From Vibrio penaeicida (GTDB lineage Bacteria; Pseudomonadota; Gammaproteobacteria; Enterobacterales; Vibrionaceae), in the NCBI RefSeq assembly GCF_030689305.1, contig NZ_JAUYVM010000010.1:62001-126000 (forward strand): a stretch of DNA of 64,000 nt, in the 5' to 3' direction. The notes beneath the pieces are model-generated. The model searched no databases. It had not been told where the DNA came from and worked only from the letters and a program-made list of their open reading frames with translations. Positions 43,281-51,387 of the stretch are shown piece by piece (the stretch's first letter is position 1; each line of letters starts with the position of its first letter). Made by a program: the position numbers and the translations under genes.

Positions 43281-44753
43281 TTATTGAGTGATTTGGACAA
43301 CATAGCTTTCACCGTCTTCGCTAGGGACAAAATCAACGAAATTTTGAATGCTATCAATGGCATCTTCTTCATAGTGAGAAACAAACAGAAGTTGGCTAAG
43401 TTTATGTTTCGCAATTAATTCAAGCGAGTTCACCACCAGTCTTCTGCCCAGAAAATTCAGCCCTTGATAGGGCTCATCCAATATAAGAAGCGCAGGTTGT
43501 TTGATTAAGGCTCGGGCAATAAGCAGCAATCGTTGTTGTCCATATTCGAGCTCTTTAAAAGGCTGATTGGCAATATCGCTCATTTGGAAAATAGCGAGCC
43601 ACTCCTTTGCAGTTTCAATCTGATTTTTACTTGGAGATTCATAAAGCCCGATAGAGTCGTAAAAGCCAGATAAAACGACTTCAATGGCTTTGCAACTTAC
43701 ACGGTATTGCAAGTGCAGCGATGAAGATACCATTCCGATGTGTTTCTTAATGTCCCAAACTGTTTCACCGTTACCACGTTTCATATCGAACAAACGAATA
43801 TCGTTACTGTAGCATTGAGGGTGATCGCCAAAAATCAGCCCCAGCAACGTACTTTTCCCACAACCGTTTGGTCCTCTAACTTGCCAATGCTGGTGGTGCT
43901 TAATTTGCCAATTTACTCCGCTAAATATTTTCTGGTCGGTGTACTCCACTTTGCCATTCACCAGCTCAACAAGCGGTTCAGAAAAGGTCACTTTGTGTTG
44001 ATGCTTGTTGTACAAATCGAGCACTTGCTCACTCTGGGCTTCGGATTGCGCATTGATCTGAGCGATGATGGGATGGCTTTCCCACTCCTTTCTTGAGAGT
44101 GTTTGGGTCAGTTTTCCATTTTCGAACAACGCAATATGCTCAATCCATTCTGGCAACTCATTTTCCCGTGAAACCAGAATCAATAGTTGTACCTTTTGGC
44201 TGAGGTCTTGGAGGAAATGAGCGAGTGCTTTTCGGTGTGCTTGATCCAACCCAGTATAAGGTTCATCTAAAATGAGAAGATCAGGCTTCTCAAGCAGTGC
44301 TCGAGCCAGCATTAACCGACGTGTTTCTCCTGTTGAAAGCAAACGAAAACCACGATCAAGTAGGTGCTTTAAATCTAACTGTTCGACAAGCAGGTCAATG
44401 TCGCTCCTTGGCTGATCTGAAGCCAATAGTAATTCGCTTACCGTTGATCCGTTATCAAACTTATCCATAAAGTCTGTATCGTCATCAGCGATCTCTTGTT
44501 CAAGGAGTGCCTGTTGCTGGGAGAGAGAAACATAAGCAATTTGGTTTGTTGTACTTTCACAGCTACCCGACTCAAGCTCGCAACTACCTGATTCAAGTTC
44601 ACAACTGCCAGTGAGAACTTGGTAAAGTTGCTCACCAATATCGCCTCTGGCACAGAATATCCCCCAGTTCTGTTGGTTTTCAATTTTCCAATGTTTGATT
44701 GATAGCGCGTGAGGAGAGTTGTTTGTGTGTACTTGGGATAATGTGATGGGCAT
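43281..44753 (-). CDS. modF: ModF-like twin ABC ATPase with a degenerate first P-loop
   Basis: 490 residues, same length as E. coli ModF, with two ABC ATPase domains. The second is intact: Walker A RGPNGCGKSTLLGLIFGDHPQ, signature ELEYGQQRLLLIARAL, Walker B ALLILDEPYQGL. The first keeps its signature (LSTGETRRLMLARALL) and Walker B (DLLILDEPYTGLD) but its Walker A position reads ARGDIGEQ, without the lysine. A Cys-rich seven-residue repeat (GSCELES) follows it. No membrane partner is nearby; ModF function is uncertain even in E. coli. Confidence 0.85.
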   Translation of the reverse strand: MPITLSQVHTNNSPHALSIKHWKIENQQNWGIFCARGDIGEQLYQVLTGSCELESGSCELESGSCESTTNQIAYVSLSQQQALLEQEIADDDTDFMDKFDNGSTVSELLLASDQPRSDIDLLVEQLDLKHLLDRGFRLLSTGETRRLMLARALLEKPDLLILDEPYTGLDQAHRKALAHFLQDLSQKVQLLILVSRENELPEWIEHIALFENGKLTQTLSRKEWESHPIIAQINAQSEAQSEQVLDLYNKHQHKVTFSEPLVELVNGKVEYTDQKIFSGVNWQIKHHQHWQVRGPNGCGKSTLLGLIFGDHPQCYSNDIRLFDMKRGNGETVWDIKKHIGMVSSSLHLQYRVSCKAIEVVLSGFYDSIGLYESPSKNQIETAKEWLAIFQMSDIANQPFKELEYGQQRLLLIARALIKQPALLILDEPYQGLNFLGRRLVVNSLELIAKHKLSQLLFVSHYEEDAIDSIQNFVDFVPSEDGESYVVQITQ

Positions 44754-44922
44754 ATGACATCCTTGCCTTTATGAATGTCACAAGCTTAAAAAAGCCGCGC
44801 TCCAATGTAAATTAGACTTGGGTAGCGATTGTGCGATTTGTGTTCTTTTTTTAATCTTCGAATTCGTGGTTTATGCGTTCCAGCAGTGTGTAAGAGAGGT
44901 TTTGAGTAGCAAATAAGCGCAC

Positions 44923-44950
44923 AAAAAAAGGCACACCACAGGGCGTGCCA
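44923..44950 (-). terminator. Intrinsic terminator of ovoA
   Basis: On the minus strand GGCACGCC and GGTGTGCC form an eight-pair stem (one G-U) with a four-base CTGT loop, followed by seven T residues, about 20 bases after the ovoA stop. Confidence 0.85.
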
Positions 44951-44970
44951 ATACAAGTAGATTTGAGCCG

Positions 44971-47085
44971 TTAACGTTTTCGCCAAATGCTCATTTCAGA
45001 CAACGTATGTTGGAATTTACGTTTGGTTTCACGGATAACAAACGGCACTTCTTTCACGGCAATCCGTTCAAATTCGTCAATTAACGCGTCGGTTAACCCA
45101 TCCAGTGTAGTTTGGTTTTCACCATTTACTTTTATGCCACCCAGCCACTTTTCCTTATCTGTGTATTCTTCTAACCAAGTATAGGGCGAGGCAATCACTA
45201 AATAGCCGCCTTGGTTTAGCCGCTGGCTAATACTGGTAAGAAAAGCGTTAGGGTCCGACAATCGGTCTATCAGATTTGATGCGTAAACCAGATCGTAATT
45301 GGCGTACTGAGGTTTGAGGTTACAGGCGTCCCCCTGCATGAAATTCACTTTATTAGCGAGGTTTTCATACCCAAGTTGCTCAAGTGTCACGCTTTTGAAT
45401 TCAACCAAATCTCCCTCTGTTTTGATGGTATATCGTTTCTCACCTTGCTCAGTCAGTGCATAAGCTTGTTGAATAAAGCGTGCTGAGAAATCAATGCCGT
45501 CCACGTAGTCGAAGTGCTTCGCGAGTTCAAACGTTGCGCGTCCAACAGAGCAACCAATATCCAAAGCGCGGGCACTTTGCTTTAGCTGAATAGTTTGCAT
45601 CACTTGCTCGATGCCATTCACGCAAAAATTGGGTACATCGAAGTACTCTTTTCCATAATGGAATTCAAGATACTGGGAAATGAGTTCATCGGTTTCATAA
45701 ATGTTCATGGAGATCATATCTTGCGGGTTTTGATCCGACTCGACATAACGAAACCCTGCGTGTTGATAGAAATGGCGACGAAACGCGTAGCGTGATGAGC
45801 GAATGGCTTCATTTCCGGTGGATATCCATGATCCCCCTTTGATCATGTTGTGCTTACCATCAAAGGTGGGTGTAGAGAAATCATCGTAAAGTGGATGAAC
45901 TTCAAAGCCGCTGAATCCGTCGATTGGCGTTTCAGTGTGCTGCCAAACATTACCCACAACGTCAAACAAACCGTTATGCCCAAAGCGATTAACTGGGCAA
46001 GATGAAGCATAAAATGAAAGCTGTAAGTTTCCGGGAACTTCATGCCAAATGGGGGAACCTTGGTCGATGTTTTCTCTCAACAATTGCCATTCAGGTTCTG
46101 TGAGAAGCCGGATGTTTGCCTGAGCTTTCTCCGCTTTCCAGTTACAGAAGGCTTTGGCTTCTAGCTGGTTGACTTCTACTGGCCAGTCTAACGGTAGGGG
46201 GATTTCTTCTGTGAGATTACGCTGCCAAAAAGTCCCTTCCTGATTGCGCCAGAATCGAGGCCTGGTCGCTTGCGTGTAGTTAAGCCAGCTCTGCCCTTCC
46301 TCATTCCAAAAGCGCAGTTGTTGATAGCCTTCATCTTTAACAAATTCCATAAACTCTTGGTTTGATACCAAGTATTTCGATGCTTTGAAATCGTCTACTT
46401 GGCAACTTTGCGTGCCAAACTCGTTGTCCCAACCATAAGTCGCGTCTTCTGGGGATTTCCCTAATGTCACGCTATTACCTGCAATGCTGATTAAGCTGTT
46501 TTTCGGGGCGCTTCCAGTATCTACGCAGCTTTCCCATATAGGATGAGGGCTGACATCATCAAGGGGAAGCTGGCGAATGATGACTGATGAGGTTTCTAGG
46601 TGAATACGTTCATGTTCAATGCCCATTAATATTGCCCAAGCGGGTTGGTCTTGGGTGATCGGTAGGCTTAAAGGCATAGAGTTGATCGTTTTTTCGATCA
46701 ATAGTTTGGCTTGATCTCGGTAATGTCTGACGTCTTCAACGGATGGCCAATCATAATGTTTTTCATCAAGATCATCCCAAGACATCTCATCCACACCAAT
46801 AGCAAACATGGATTCAAAGTTCGTATTGATGCGTTGATCGATGATCTTGCCCAGTTTCAGTTTGTTGATAAAAAACGTGGCGGTGTGACCAAAATAAAAA
46901 ATCAGCGGATGGCGTAAGGGTTCGGCTTTCTTGTAATAAGCCTGATCGTTGTTGATCACATCAAACAAAGACTCATACAAGCGCCATGTTTGATCAAAAT
47001 AGTGGAGGAGCTCTTTCCTTTTATCCTGTTCATTTTCTCCTGTAAGAAGAATGGTTTGATGATCCCTGATCAGGTCGTTTTCCAT
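44971..47085 (-). CDS. ovoA: Ovothiol synthase OvoA (sulfoxide synthase fused to methyltransferase)
   Basis: 704 residues in three parts: a DinB-like iron-binding domain with the HX3HXE motif (HERIHLE, His 158, His 162, Glu 164), a formylglycine-generating-enzyme-like domain (about 200-440; GGSWISTGNEAIRSSRYAFRRHFYQHAGFRYV) and a C-terminal S-adenosylmethionine methyltransferase (ALDIGCSVGRATFELA). OvoA joins cysteine to histidine carbon 5 as a sulfoxide using oxygen and non-haem iron, and its last domain methylates the product on route to ovothiol A. The ATG at 47085 has GGAGATG upstream. No OvoB lyase is adjacent. Confidence 0.9.
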   Translation of the reverse strand: MENDLIRDHQTILLTGENEQDKRKELLHYFDQTWRLYESLFDVINNDQAYYKKAEPLRHPLIFYFGHTATFFINKLKLGKIIDQRINTNFESMFAIGVDEMSWDDLDEKHYDWPSVEDVRHYRDQAKLLIEKTINSMPLSLPITQDQPAWAILMGIEHERIHLETSSVIIRQLPLDDVSPHPIWESCVDTGSAPKNSLISIAGNSVTLGKSPEDATYGWDNEFGTQSCQVDDFKASKYLVSNQEFMEFVKDEGYQQLRFWNEEGQSWLNYTQATRPRFWRNQEGTFWQRNLTEEIPLPLDWPVEVNQLEAKAFCNWKAEKAQANIRLLTEPEWQLLRENIDQGSPIWHEVPGNLQLSFYASSCPVNRFGHNGLFDVVGNVWQHTETPIDGFSGFEVHPLYDDFSTPTFDGKHNMIKGGSWISTGNEAIRSSRYAFRRHFYQHAGFRYVESDQNPQDMISMNIYETDELISQYLEFHYGKEYFDVPNFCVNGIEQVMQTIQLKQSARALDIGCSVGRATFELAKHFDYVDGIDFSARFIQQAYALTEQGEKRYTIKTEGDLVEFKSVTLEQLGYENLANKVNFMQGDACNLKPQYANYDLVYASNLIDRLSDPNAFLTSISQRLNQGGYLVIASPYTWLEEYTDKEKWLGGIKVNGENQTTLDGLTDALIDEFERIAVKEVPFVIRETKRKFQHTLSEMSIWRKR

Positions 47086-47246
47086 GATGACATCTCCAAT
47101 GTTTAGCCTATCCAACACAGTTTTATTAAAACTAGTTCATAAAGAGGAAGCTGCAGTGCAAAAACATTACAGACCGAGGAAATAGCAAAAAGGAAACAAG
47201 CTCTGAGGTGATTGTGTGATTCGAATCACTTTTTGAGTGTGGAATA

Positions 47247-47268
47247 AGCCGCTATTTCAGCGGCTTAA
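47247..47268 (-). terminator. Hairpin after ridA, probable end of the tna operon
   Basis: AAGCCGCT and AGCGGCTT form an eight-pair stem with a five-base loop, 40-60 bases after the ridA stop. The tract that follows on the minus strand is only moderately T-rich. Confidence 0.5.
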
Positions 47269-47305
47269 ATAGGGTTCAAGGTAAAAATATAGGGGTAAAA
47301 AGAGA

Positions 47306-47689
47306 TCAATAACGTATCGCGATTACTTCAATTTCTACTTTGGCGTCCATCGGTAATCGCGCGACTTCAACGCATGAACGGGCAGGAAATGGTGCGCCAT
47401 TTTGAACAAAAAATGCCTCATATACGACATTAATATTGCTGAACTCATTTAAGTCTTTTACGAAAACAGTGGTTTTAACAATGTTTGATGCGTCAAGCCC
47501 TGCTTGTTCGAGAATCGCAAGCACGTTGTTCAAACTCTGTTGGGTTTGCTCGGCTGCGCTTTCGGGCATGCTTTTGGTTGTAGGATTAATAGGCAATTGC
47601 CCTGATGTCATGACTAAGCCACCTAAGTCGATACCTTGAACATAAGGTCCGATTGCCGCAGGGGCGTTGTTGGTTTCAATTTTTTTCAT
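47306..47689 (-). CDS. ridA: RidA family enamine/imine deaminase
   Basis: 127 residues. Family landmarks are GPYVQGIDLGGLVMTSGQLP, QTQQSLNNVLAILEQAGLD, VKTTVFVKDLNEFSNINVVYEAFF, and the substrate-binding arginine in PFPARSCVEVARLPMDAKVEIEVIAI. RidA hydrolyses reactive 2-aminoacrylate-type enamines to ketoacid and ammonia. Twelve bases behind the tryptophan permease and in the tryptophanase operon, where aminoacrylate arises as a reaction intermediate, so the placement makes biochemical sense. Confidence 0.93.
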   Translation of the reverse strand: MKKIETNNAPAAIGPYVQGIDLGGLVMTSGQLPINPTTKSMPESAAEQTQQSLNNVLAILEQAGLDASNIVKTTVFVKDLNEFSNINVVYEAFFVQNGAPFPARSCVEVARLPMDAKVEIEVIAIRY

Positions 47690-47701
47690 GTGAATTCCTT
47701 G

Positions 47702-48916
47702 CTAGCCCGTAAATGCGGGGAGTAAATTAAACATAGAGAGAAAATGGAAAACAGCGGTAGTGACACCAAAGAAGATAACCAGTACTACCATGAGTAATCC
47801 TCCAGGGGCTTTAAAACCTTCTTGTCCATCTTCTCGGCTGCGTGACTTCATCACCAACAAGCCGGGAATAATACACGCCCACAATGTTGCTGCTGCACCG
47901 GCATAACCAATCGCAATAAGAAAACCGAACGGAAAAAGCAGTGATAGAACAAGTGGAGGAAGGAAGGTTACTGCCCAAGTCTTTGTGCGACCTTTTTTGT
48001 CATCTTCAAAATTGAACAGATCGGCAAGGTAGTCGAAAACGCCAAGCCCGACTCCGATAAATGACGATAGGATCGCTGCCATTGAAAATGAGTTAATCGC
48101 ATTGGCGACACGCTCAGATTCGATAACCGAACCAAGGGCACTCAAAAGAGCATCGACATTGCCGCATTGCTCCAAAATAGGACCGAATCCGCTTCTAGGA
48201 AGGTTGCCATAAATACTCATTATCCAAAGGAAGTAGAGAGACATGGCGATAATGGTCCCCCCTAAAATGGCGTATTTCGCTCGCCTCTCTTCGCCGTAAT
48301 AACGCCTCATGCTAGACACGGAATGATGGTAACCAAATGAAGTGAGTGCCACGGGTAGCATTGCCATCGCATAAGGTGCGTAACGGGTTTCATCGCCTGC
48401 TTTATCGAATAGGATGGACATGTCGACTTTGGCGACCAAACCAGACACGCCAAATACAAAACTCAGCACCATGAACGCAATCAGAATCACAGAGATTCGA
48501 TCAACCGCTCTGGTGGAGTGCCAAACAAATCCAGAAAAGATGAATACAAATAGGATAGAAGCCAATTGGCTGCTCACTCCGAGGACTTCTTGTAAAATAA
48601 GCCCCGAAGAAGTGATGTAAGCGTAAAGTAATATGCCACCGACAAAATACACCGCCAAATTGTTTAACCTATTGACGTTGTTGCCAAGCATATCTTTGGT
48701 CACTGTATTAAAGGAGACTTTGAGATCGTAATGCTTAAACGCCTCAAGTAGCATCCATCCAGACAGTGTCATGATGATCATAGTAATGGTGATAGCAATG
48801 AGCGACCAAGACGTCCAGCCACCAGCACCTGCGCTGGGAAGCCCCAGCATTCCAGCGCCGACGCAGACGCTTGCAATAATGCATGCGCCACCCAAAATTG
48901 ATGGAGATTTTTTCAT
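47702..48916 (-). CDS. mtr: Tryptophan permease (Mtr/TnaB family)
   Basis: 404 residues, eleven predicted membrane helices, aromatic amino acid permease family. The first helix reads LGGACIIASVCVGAGMLGLPSAGAGG, a typical substrate-site signature, followed by SFNTVTKDMLG as in E. coli Mtr and TnaB. Imports tryptophan for the tryptophanase upstream; by position it is the equivalent of tnaB. A hairpin terminator lies in the 108-base gap between tnaA and this gene, so expression probably depends on partial read-through. Confidence 0.92.
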   Translation of the reverse strand: MKKSPSILGGACIIASVCVGAGMLGLPSAGAGGWTSWSLIAITITMIIMTLSGWMLLEAFKHYDLKVSFNTVTKDMLGNNVNRLNNLAVYFVGGILLYAYITSSGLILQEVLGVSSQLASILFVFIFSGFVWHSTRAVDRISVILIAFMVLSFVFGVSGLVAKVDMSILFDKAGDETRYAPYAMAMLPVALTSFGYHHSVSSMRRYYGEERRAKYAILGGTIIAMSLYFLWIMSIYGNLPRSGFGPILEQCGNVDALLSALGSVIESERVANAINSFSMAAILSSFIGVGLGVFDYLADLFNFEDDKKGRTKTWAVTFLPPLVLSLLFPFGFLIAIGYAGAAATLWACIIPGLLVMKSRSREDGQEGFKAPGGLLMVVLVIFFGVTTAVFHFLSMFNLLPAFTG

Positions 48917-48990
48917 AATCGTATCCCTGATTACAGTTTATCTAGGCACAGCAATACTCCCCCGATACCGAGATATCAGGTGTATGCTGC

Positions 48991-49017
48991 AAAATTAAGG
49001 GCGCTTAAAAAGCGCCC
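48991..49017 (-). terminator. Hairpin terminator between tnaA and the permease gene
   Basis: On the minus strand GGGCGCTT (49010-49017) pairs with AAGCGCCC (48999-49006) over a three-base loop, followed by TTAATTTT. It starts just after the tnaA stop and would reduce transcription into the permease and ridA genes. Confidence 0.7.
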
Positions 49018-49024
49018 GAATAAG

Positions 49025-50485
49025 TTAGACTTCGGCCATTGGCACTTCCTGTGCGACCTTCCTTGTTTCTTCTACCTCTTTTAGCTTTGCTGTAAAGTGC
49101 CTGAGTACTTCAGGCTCATAGGTGAACTCCAATCCTTTAATGTTTCGAGCATTTTGTTGAACTTTTCCAAATGCCTCGATGATGAAATCCATGTGGGTTT
49201 GCGTGTAAGTGGCTCGAGGTATCGTGAGCCTGAGCAGCTCGGCAGGTGAGGGCATTTGTTCGCCGGTAGCAGGATCGCGCCCCAGCAGCAGTGAGCCAAT
49301 TTCTACGGCGCGAATACCAGCAACTTTGTAGAGTTCACAAGCCAGAGCATGTGCGGGGAATTGATGTGAAGGGATATGAGGAAGAAGCTTTCCTGCGTCA
49401 ACAAACGCGGCGTGACCGCCTGCTTGCTGGCAGACAATACCCAGTTTTTCTAACCCATCCACGAGGTATTGAACTTGTCCAATGCGGTATTCTAGCCATT
49501 CTTGTCGCATAGCTTCATAAAGCCCAACGGCCAAGCGCTCCATTGCTCCGCCTTCTAGTCCACCGTAAGTAGGAAAACCTTCTTGAACTACACATAGCGT
49601 TCGGCATTGGTTGTAAACATCGTCGAATCGGCTGTCTTTAAAGCACAATAGCCCACCCATTTGAACCATGGCGTCTTTTTTGGCAGACATAGCGAGACCG
49701 TCTGCGTATTTGTACGATTCGCGTGTAATGTCCTCAATACTCCAATCCTCATAACCCGGTTCACGTTGCTGAATAAAATACGCATTTTCAGCAAATCGAG
49801 CTGAGTCCATGATGACTGGGATGTCGTATTTTCCAGCAATTTCGTACACGGCTTTCAAGTTCGCGATAGAAACAGGTTGCCCACCAGAGGAATTACACGT
49901 GATGGTGCTGACTATGTACGGGACGTTCTGAGCGCCAACTTCCAATATGGCACTTTCCAATTTTTCTAAATCAAAGTTACCTTTGAAATCAGCATTTACT
50001 GAAGTATCGAAGGCATCTTCTGTGTACACGTTTCTCGCGACACAGCAGTTTATTTGAGTATGCCCTTGTGTGGTGTCAAAGAAGTAATTAGACAGTGCGA
50101 CCATCTTGCTGCGATCCAATCCTTTTTCTTGCTCTCTTTTTTTGATGAGCACAGGGATGTAGATCTGTTCTGCCCCACGTCCTTGGTGGGTCGGAATGGT
50201 ATATTCATAGCCAAAAATATCGCTTACCGCTTTTGATAATGCATAGTAGCTTCGGCTTCCACTGTAAGCTTCGTCTCCCATTAACATCGCGGCTTGCATG
50301 CTTTGTGTGATAGAACCGGTTCCACTGTCTGTCAGTAAATCGATAAAAACATCTTCGCTGTCTAACAAAAATGGGTTCATACCTGAGTTCATTATGGCTA
50401 GTTCACGGTACTCTCGGGTGGTACGTTTTACTGGCTCTACAACTCGAATGCGAAATGGTTCTGGGAGATGTTTAAAGTTTTCCAT
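49025..50485 (-). CDS. tnaA: Tryptophanase
   Basis: 486 residues, fold-type I pyridoxal phosphate enzyme. Hallmarks are MENFKHLPEPFRIRVVEPVKRTTREYRE, THQGRGAEQIYIPVLI, NYFFDTTQGHTQINCC, STITCNSSGGQPVSIAN and the cofactor lysine in SAKKDAMVQMGG. Converts tryptophan to indole, pyruvate and ammonia; indole is a signal in vibrios. A frame opens at 50536, but the ATG at 50485 has AAAGGT upstream and matches the family start. A leader-peptide gene precedes it by about 240 bases. Confidence 0.97.
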   Translation of the reverse strand: MENFKHLPEPFRIRVVEPVKRTTREYRELAIMNSGMNPFLLDSEDVFIDLLTDSGTGSITQSMQAAMLMGDEAYSGSRSYYALSKAVSDIFGYEYTIPTHQGRGAEQIYIPVLIKKREQEKGLDRSKMVALSNYFFDTTQGHTQINCCVARNVYTEDAFDTSVNADFKGNFDLEKLESAILEVGAQNVPYIVSTITCNSSGGQPVSIANLKAVYEIAGKYDIPVIMDSARFAENAYFIQQREPGYEDWSIEDITRESYKYADGLAMSAKKDAMVQMGGLLCFKDSRFDDVYNQCRTLCVVQEGFPTYGGLEGGAMERLAVGLYEAMRQEWLEYRIGQVQYLVDGLEKLGIVCQQAGGHAAFVDAGKLLPHIPSHQFPAHALACELYKVAGIRAVEIGSLLLGRDPATGEQMPSPAELLRLTIPRATYTQTHMDFIIEAFGKVQQNARNIKGLEFTYEPEVLRHFTAKLKEVEETRKVAQEVPMAEV

Positions 50486-50723
50486 ATTAAGACCTTTCAA
50501 GATTATATTTATTTTAGATGAGATGAAGCCCATCAAATTATTAATAAATTCAATGTTTAGAATTAATTGTTAATAAATAGAACAGTGATGATTTAGCTAT
50601 GAATAAAGCAGGTGTTAAGCGGTGGAAAATAAAGCATATAATGATTCTTTACAGCAATTTCCGCCGATGTTTTTTGCTTGCTTTAGATGTGCTTTTTCGT
50701 CACTGAGGTTGACTTGAAAGTTC

Positions 50724-50822
50724 TTATTCAGAAGATAGATGAAATGAAATCTGATGATCGATGGTATACCAGTCTAACAGGGTTAGCTGGAATTTGGATT
50801 GCCAATTAAGGTACATGTTCAT
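50724..50822 (-). CDS. tnaC: TnaC-like leader peptide
   Basis: 32 codons on the minus strand with AGAGGA seven bases before the ATG. The peptide contains DWYTIDHQI (residues 17-25), matching the critical WFNID region of E. coli TnaC: the sensing Trp (18) and the Asp (22) are at the same spacing. It ends HLSSE, so the terminal proline that stalls the E. coli ribosome is replaced by Ser 30, and two residues follow. The 238-base spacer to tnaA is like the E. coli Rho-dependent region. Position, motif and ribosome binding site together make it a real leader. Confidence 0.75.
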   Translation of the reverse strand: MNMYLNWQSKFQLTLLDWYTIDHQISFHLSSE

Positions 50823-50873
50823 TGTATGTTCCTCTGCCCATAAGCAAGAATATTGCTCTACTCACATAAATAT

Positions 50874-50933
50874 ATATTAGCTTACTGAAGTTTGGTATTC
50901 ACAAAAAAAGCAAATGTGATTCGCGTATTATAG
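50874..50933 (-). promoter_or_regulatory. Candidate tna promoter with CRP half-site
   Basis: On the minus strand TAATAT (50874-50879) is a candidate -10 box, about 50 bases ahead of the leader peptide. A CRP-like site at 50912-50933 has a perfect TCACATTT right half but a poor left half; its centre would lie about 55-60 bases before the start of transcription, close to the -61.5 position used in E. coli tna. Catabolite activation is the expectation, not a demonstration. Confidence 0.4.
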
Positions 50934-51076
50934 TTTTATCATCATAATTATAAATTAGCCTAAAGCATCACATATTTAATGGGTGTCATATGAATCAAAA
51001 CTCTGACGAGGAAATATGATTGAATTGTTAAGATAAAATGATATTTATTCCAGTGTGTTATCTGTATTAATTGGCT
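50934..51076. other. A/T-rich gap upstream of the tna promoter
   Basis: No gene or clear signal was recognised between the tna control region and the inverted-repeat element. A TATGTGATG half-site for CRP occurs on the minus strand near 50966 without a matching second half. Confidence 0.3.
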
Positions 51077-51342
51077 TATACCCAAGTGACCTCAAGGTAC
51101 TTGGTTCAGCGAGATTTAACTGGTGTTCAGACAAGGCACCGATATGAAGATCTAGTCATTCTAAATCAAAAATCGGTAACGCAGTATGAAAGCCAGTTAA
51201 ACTCGCCTTTGGGAGCCCATATTCTGTCTCATTTCATCGTCAAAGAACTTGGAAAGGACTCGTCATTCCGCTGCATCCTTTTCCTTGAACTGAGCCAGAA
51301 TATGCGGCTCTGAATCCTGCATCTTGAGGTCACTTGGGTATA
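51077..51342. mobile_element. MITE-like 266-bp element with perfect 20-bp terminal inverted repeats
   Basis: TATACCCAAGTGACCTCAAG opens the element (51077-51096) and its exact complement closes it (51323-51342). The interior also folds back: AGCCCATATTCTGTCTCA near 51210 is a near-complement of TGAGCCAGAATATGCGGCT near 51291. It encodes no transposase. The terminal sequence is familiar to me as a dispersed motif of vibrios, but I cannot name the family. Terminal TA may be part of the target site. Confidence 0.7.
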
Positions 51343-51380
51343 TACCCAAGTGGCTCTAAATTCTGAACCACTTGGATATA
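51341..51380. repeat. Second short inverted repeat abutting the MITE-like element
   Basis: TATACCCAAGTGG (51341-51353) and CCACTTGGATATA (51368-51380) match at 12 of 13 positions around a 14-base centre. It uses the same terminal word as the larger element and shares its TA with it, so it looks like a deleted copy inserted head to tail. It ends eight bases from the stop of the flavodoxin-like gene and could form the 3' hairpin of that transcript. Confidence 0.6.
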
Positions 51381-51387
51381 TCAAGTT

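Noticed and set aside
51071..51313. 80-codon plus-strand frame
   Set aside because: Lies almost wholly within the MITE-like element, uses its inverted repeat as coding sequence and has no ribosome binding site; such frames recur in copies of dispersed elements.
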